Notes under the pieces: generated by a model
Database searches by the model: none
What the model saw: the letters and a program-made list of their open reading frames with translations, nothing else
What the model was told of the DNA's origin: nothing
Shown: positions 5,656 to 6,338 of the stretch, piece by piece
Layout: every line of letters begins with the position of its first letter
Position numbering within the stretch: the stretch's first letter is position 1
Made by a program: the position numbers and the translations under genes
Assembly (NCBI GenBank): GCA_964385705.1
Contig: CAYLQG010000081.1
Coordinates: 1 to 6,338 of the forward strand
Direction of reading: 5' to 3'
From: DATKGN01 sp964385705
GTDB lineage: Bacteria > Patescibacteriota > Microgenomatia > UBA10105 > UBA927
Length of the DNA: 6,338 nucleotides

Positions 5656-6338
5656 TTAGTTTGCTTGTATCGTTCCAATTATTTTTAATAACAGGTTTCC
5701 TGCTGCTGTATCGCCGGCTGTAAAGGTAAAAAGTATTACTTTCGTCGGCTGTGTCTGGCTGGCAAGGAAATAGTAGGTGGCTGTTGAGTTTGTTGCGGTC
5801 GCTTTATATCCGCTTAAGCCGTTTAATGAAACACTTTGTTTATTCGTGAACTTGACCGGACCGGGAGCGGTGAACGGTTGGTAATTACTCATAAGTGTAT
5901 TTACATCACCCTGTTTTCCGTAATAGCCAAACCGGATTTCGGAACCGTTGACCGTTATGGTTGTAAAATCTCCCGCACCACCGATAACCGCCGTCGGCGG
6001 ATACTTGAACGAATACGGAATTCCACTTATAAAAGCAGTATTCGTTGTAGTATCTATCCAGCCTGCAGTTTCATCTACAGACAAGAATTTAAACGTGGAG
6101 AGGATTTGGTCAAGACTTCCTCTATATTGACCATTGTATTGAGACGTTGTTGGCCAATTTATAATCCAAAAATAGTTATTTTGTAAAAATACAAACGTTG
6201 TTGTCGACTCGAAAGTATCGTAATTAAATTGCGTTCCGGTAATAGAGCCGTATGTTGCTGATAACTTGTTTTTTACATGTACAAGCGGTTGTTCAAGTGA
6301 CTCAATGGATTTTATATAATCGTCTGTTGTATTAATCG
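5656..6338 (-). CDS. Exported protein with two successive PsbP-like/beta domains, 5' end outside the window
   Basis: This is the most upstream visible operon gene. The frame is open without a stop from the TAA at 5656-5658 to the window edge, giving 226 readable residues, so the gene is partial here. A start at TTG 6084 would cut a domain in two and should be ignored. Visible residues 1-84 are the end of a PsbP-like domain, closing with SLDQILSTFKF, nearly identical to the same point in the 4560-5654 product. Residues about 92-226 form another beta-rich domain opening with IPYSFKYPPTAVIGG and ending LLLKIIGTIQAN, where ILSTF-type helices end the sister domains. The two domains are joined by only about 10 residues with no Pro/Thr linker. 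By analogy with its neighbours, a membrane anchor and linker should lie beyond the edge. The stop is 1 nt from the next ATG. Confidence 0.8.
   Translation of the reverse strand, partial: INTTDDYIKSIESLEQPLVHVKNKLSATYGSITGTQFNYDTFESTTTFVFLQNNYFWIINWPTTSQYNGQYRGSLDQILSTFKFLSVDETAGWIDTTTNTAFISGIPYSFKYPPTAVIGGAGDFTTITVNGSEIRFGYYGKQGDVNTLMSNYQPFTAPGPVKFTNKQSVSLNGLSGYKATATNSTATYYFLASQTQPTKVILFTFTAGDTAAGNLLLKIIGTIQAN
6086..6110. repeat. 25-bp direct repeat, copy 2 (codes QILSTFKF)
   Basis: This is the exact match of 5014-5038, in the partial gene at the right edge. The identity of all wobble bases over the shared codons, while the flanks differ strongly, points to a recent shared origin or local gene conversion. 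Confidence 0.75.

Noticed and set aside
5655..5678. Start at TTG 5678 for the NTF2-like-domain gene
   Set aside because: It lies inside the upstream gene, while ATG 5654 aligns with the MENQT start of the neighbouring paralog.

Overview
The window looks like accessory chromosome from a Candidate Phyla Radiation (Patescibacteria) bacterium, perhaps Microgenomates-like. This is an inference from style, because no rRNA or universal marker gene is present. Four of the eight proteins begin with a short cytoplasmic tail, one membrane helix, a short helical stalk or spacer, and a proline/threonine/serine linker (PTPTP type), followed by an exported domain. Such proteins are very common in CPR genomes. 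No TGA is read through in any gene, so the standard bacterial code fits. There is no rRNA, tRNA, CRISPR array, transposase, phage gene or plasmid gene.

Layout. (1) 12-584 (+) encodes a membrane-anchored exported protein with three cysteine modules of the form C-x3-C-x(12-14)-C-x3-C, joined by Pro/Thr linkers. (2) 657-1757 (-) encodes a secreted sedolisin-type (MEROPS S53) serine-carboxyl peptidase with all key residues but no long prodomain. (3) 1758-1919 is a divergent intergenic region with one candidate promoter in each direction and an 18-bp perfect palindrome between them. (4) 1920-2126 (+) encodes a 68-residue protein with a CxC...HxxxxH pattern, started from a near-perfect Shine-Dalgarno sequence. 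(5) 2263-2790 (+) encodes an unrecognised soluble protein behind a near-consensus promoter. (6) 2787 to the right edge (-) holds four tightly packed genes for surface-anchored PsbP-like proteins, separated by 1, 3 and 3 nt. They are transcribed from beyond the right edge. The most upstream gene is cut by the window end but stays open to base 6338.

How the genes may work together. Five or six of the eight products are predicted to be exported: one peptidase, one tri-modular cysteine-hairpin protein, and a paralogous set of anchored proteins. The set keeps the anchor and PsbP-like core and varies the C-terminal module (four-Cys tail, PepSY-like, NTF2-like, or a second beta-domain). This reads as a cell-surface or envelope locus. 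No partner, substrate or pathway can be read from the sequence. The two points most worth following are the triple twin-CX3C protein and the anchor-plus-variable-module paralog array.

Several obvious longest-ORF starts are wrong and are corrected here. The peptidase starts at ATG 1757 rather than TTG 1832. The small protein starts at ATG 1920 rather than GTG 1890. The third operon gene from the right-hand stop starts at ATG 5654 rather than TTG 5678. The edge gene has no start in the window.
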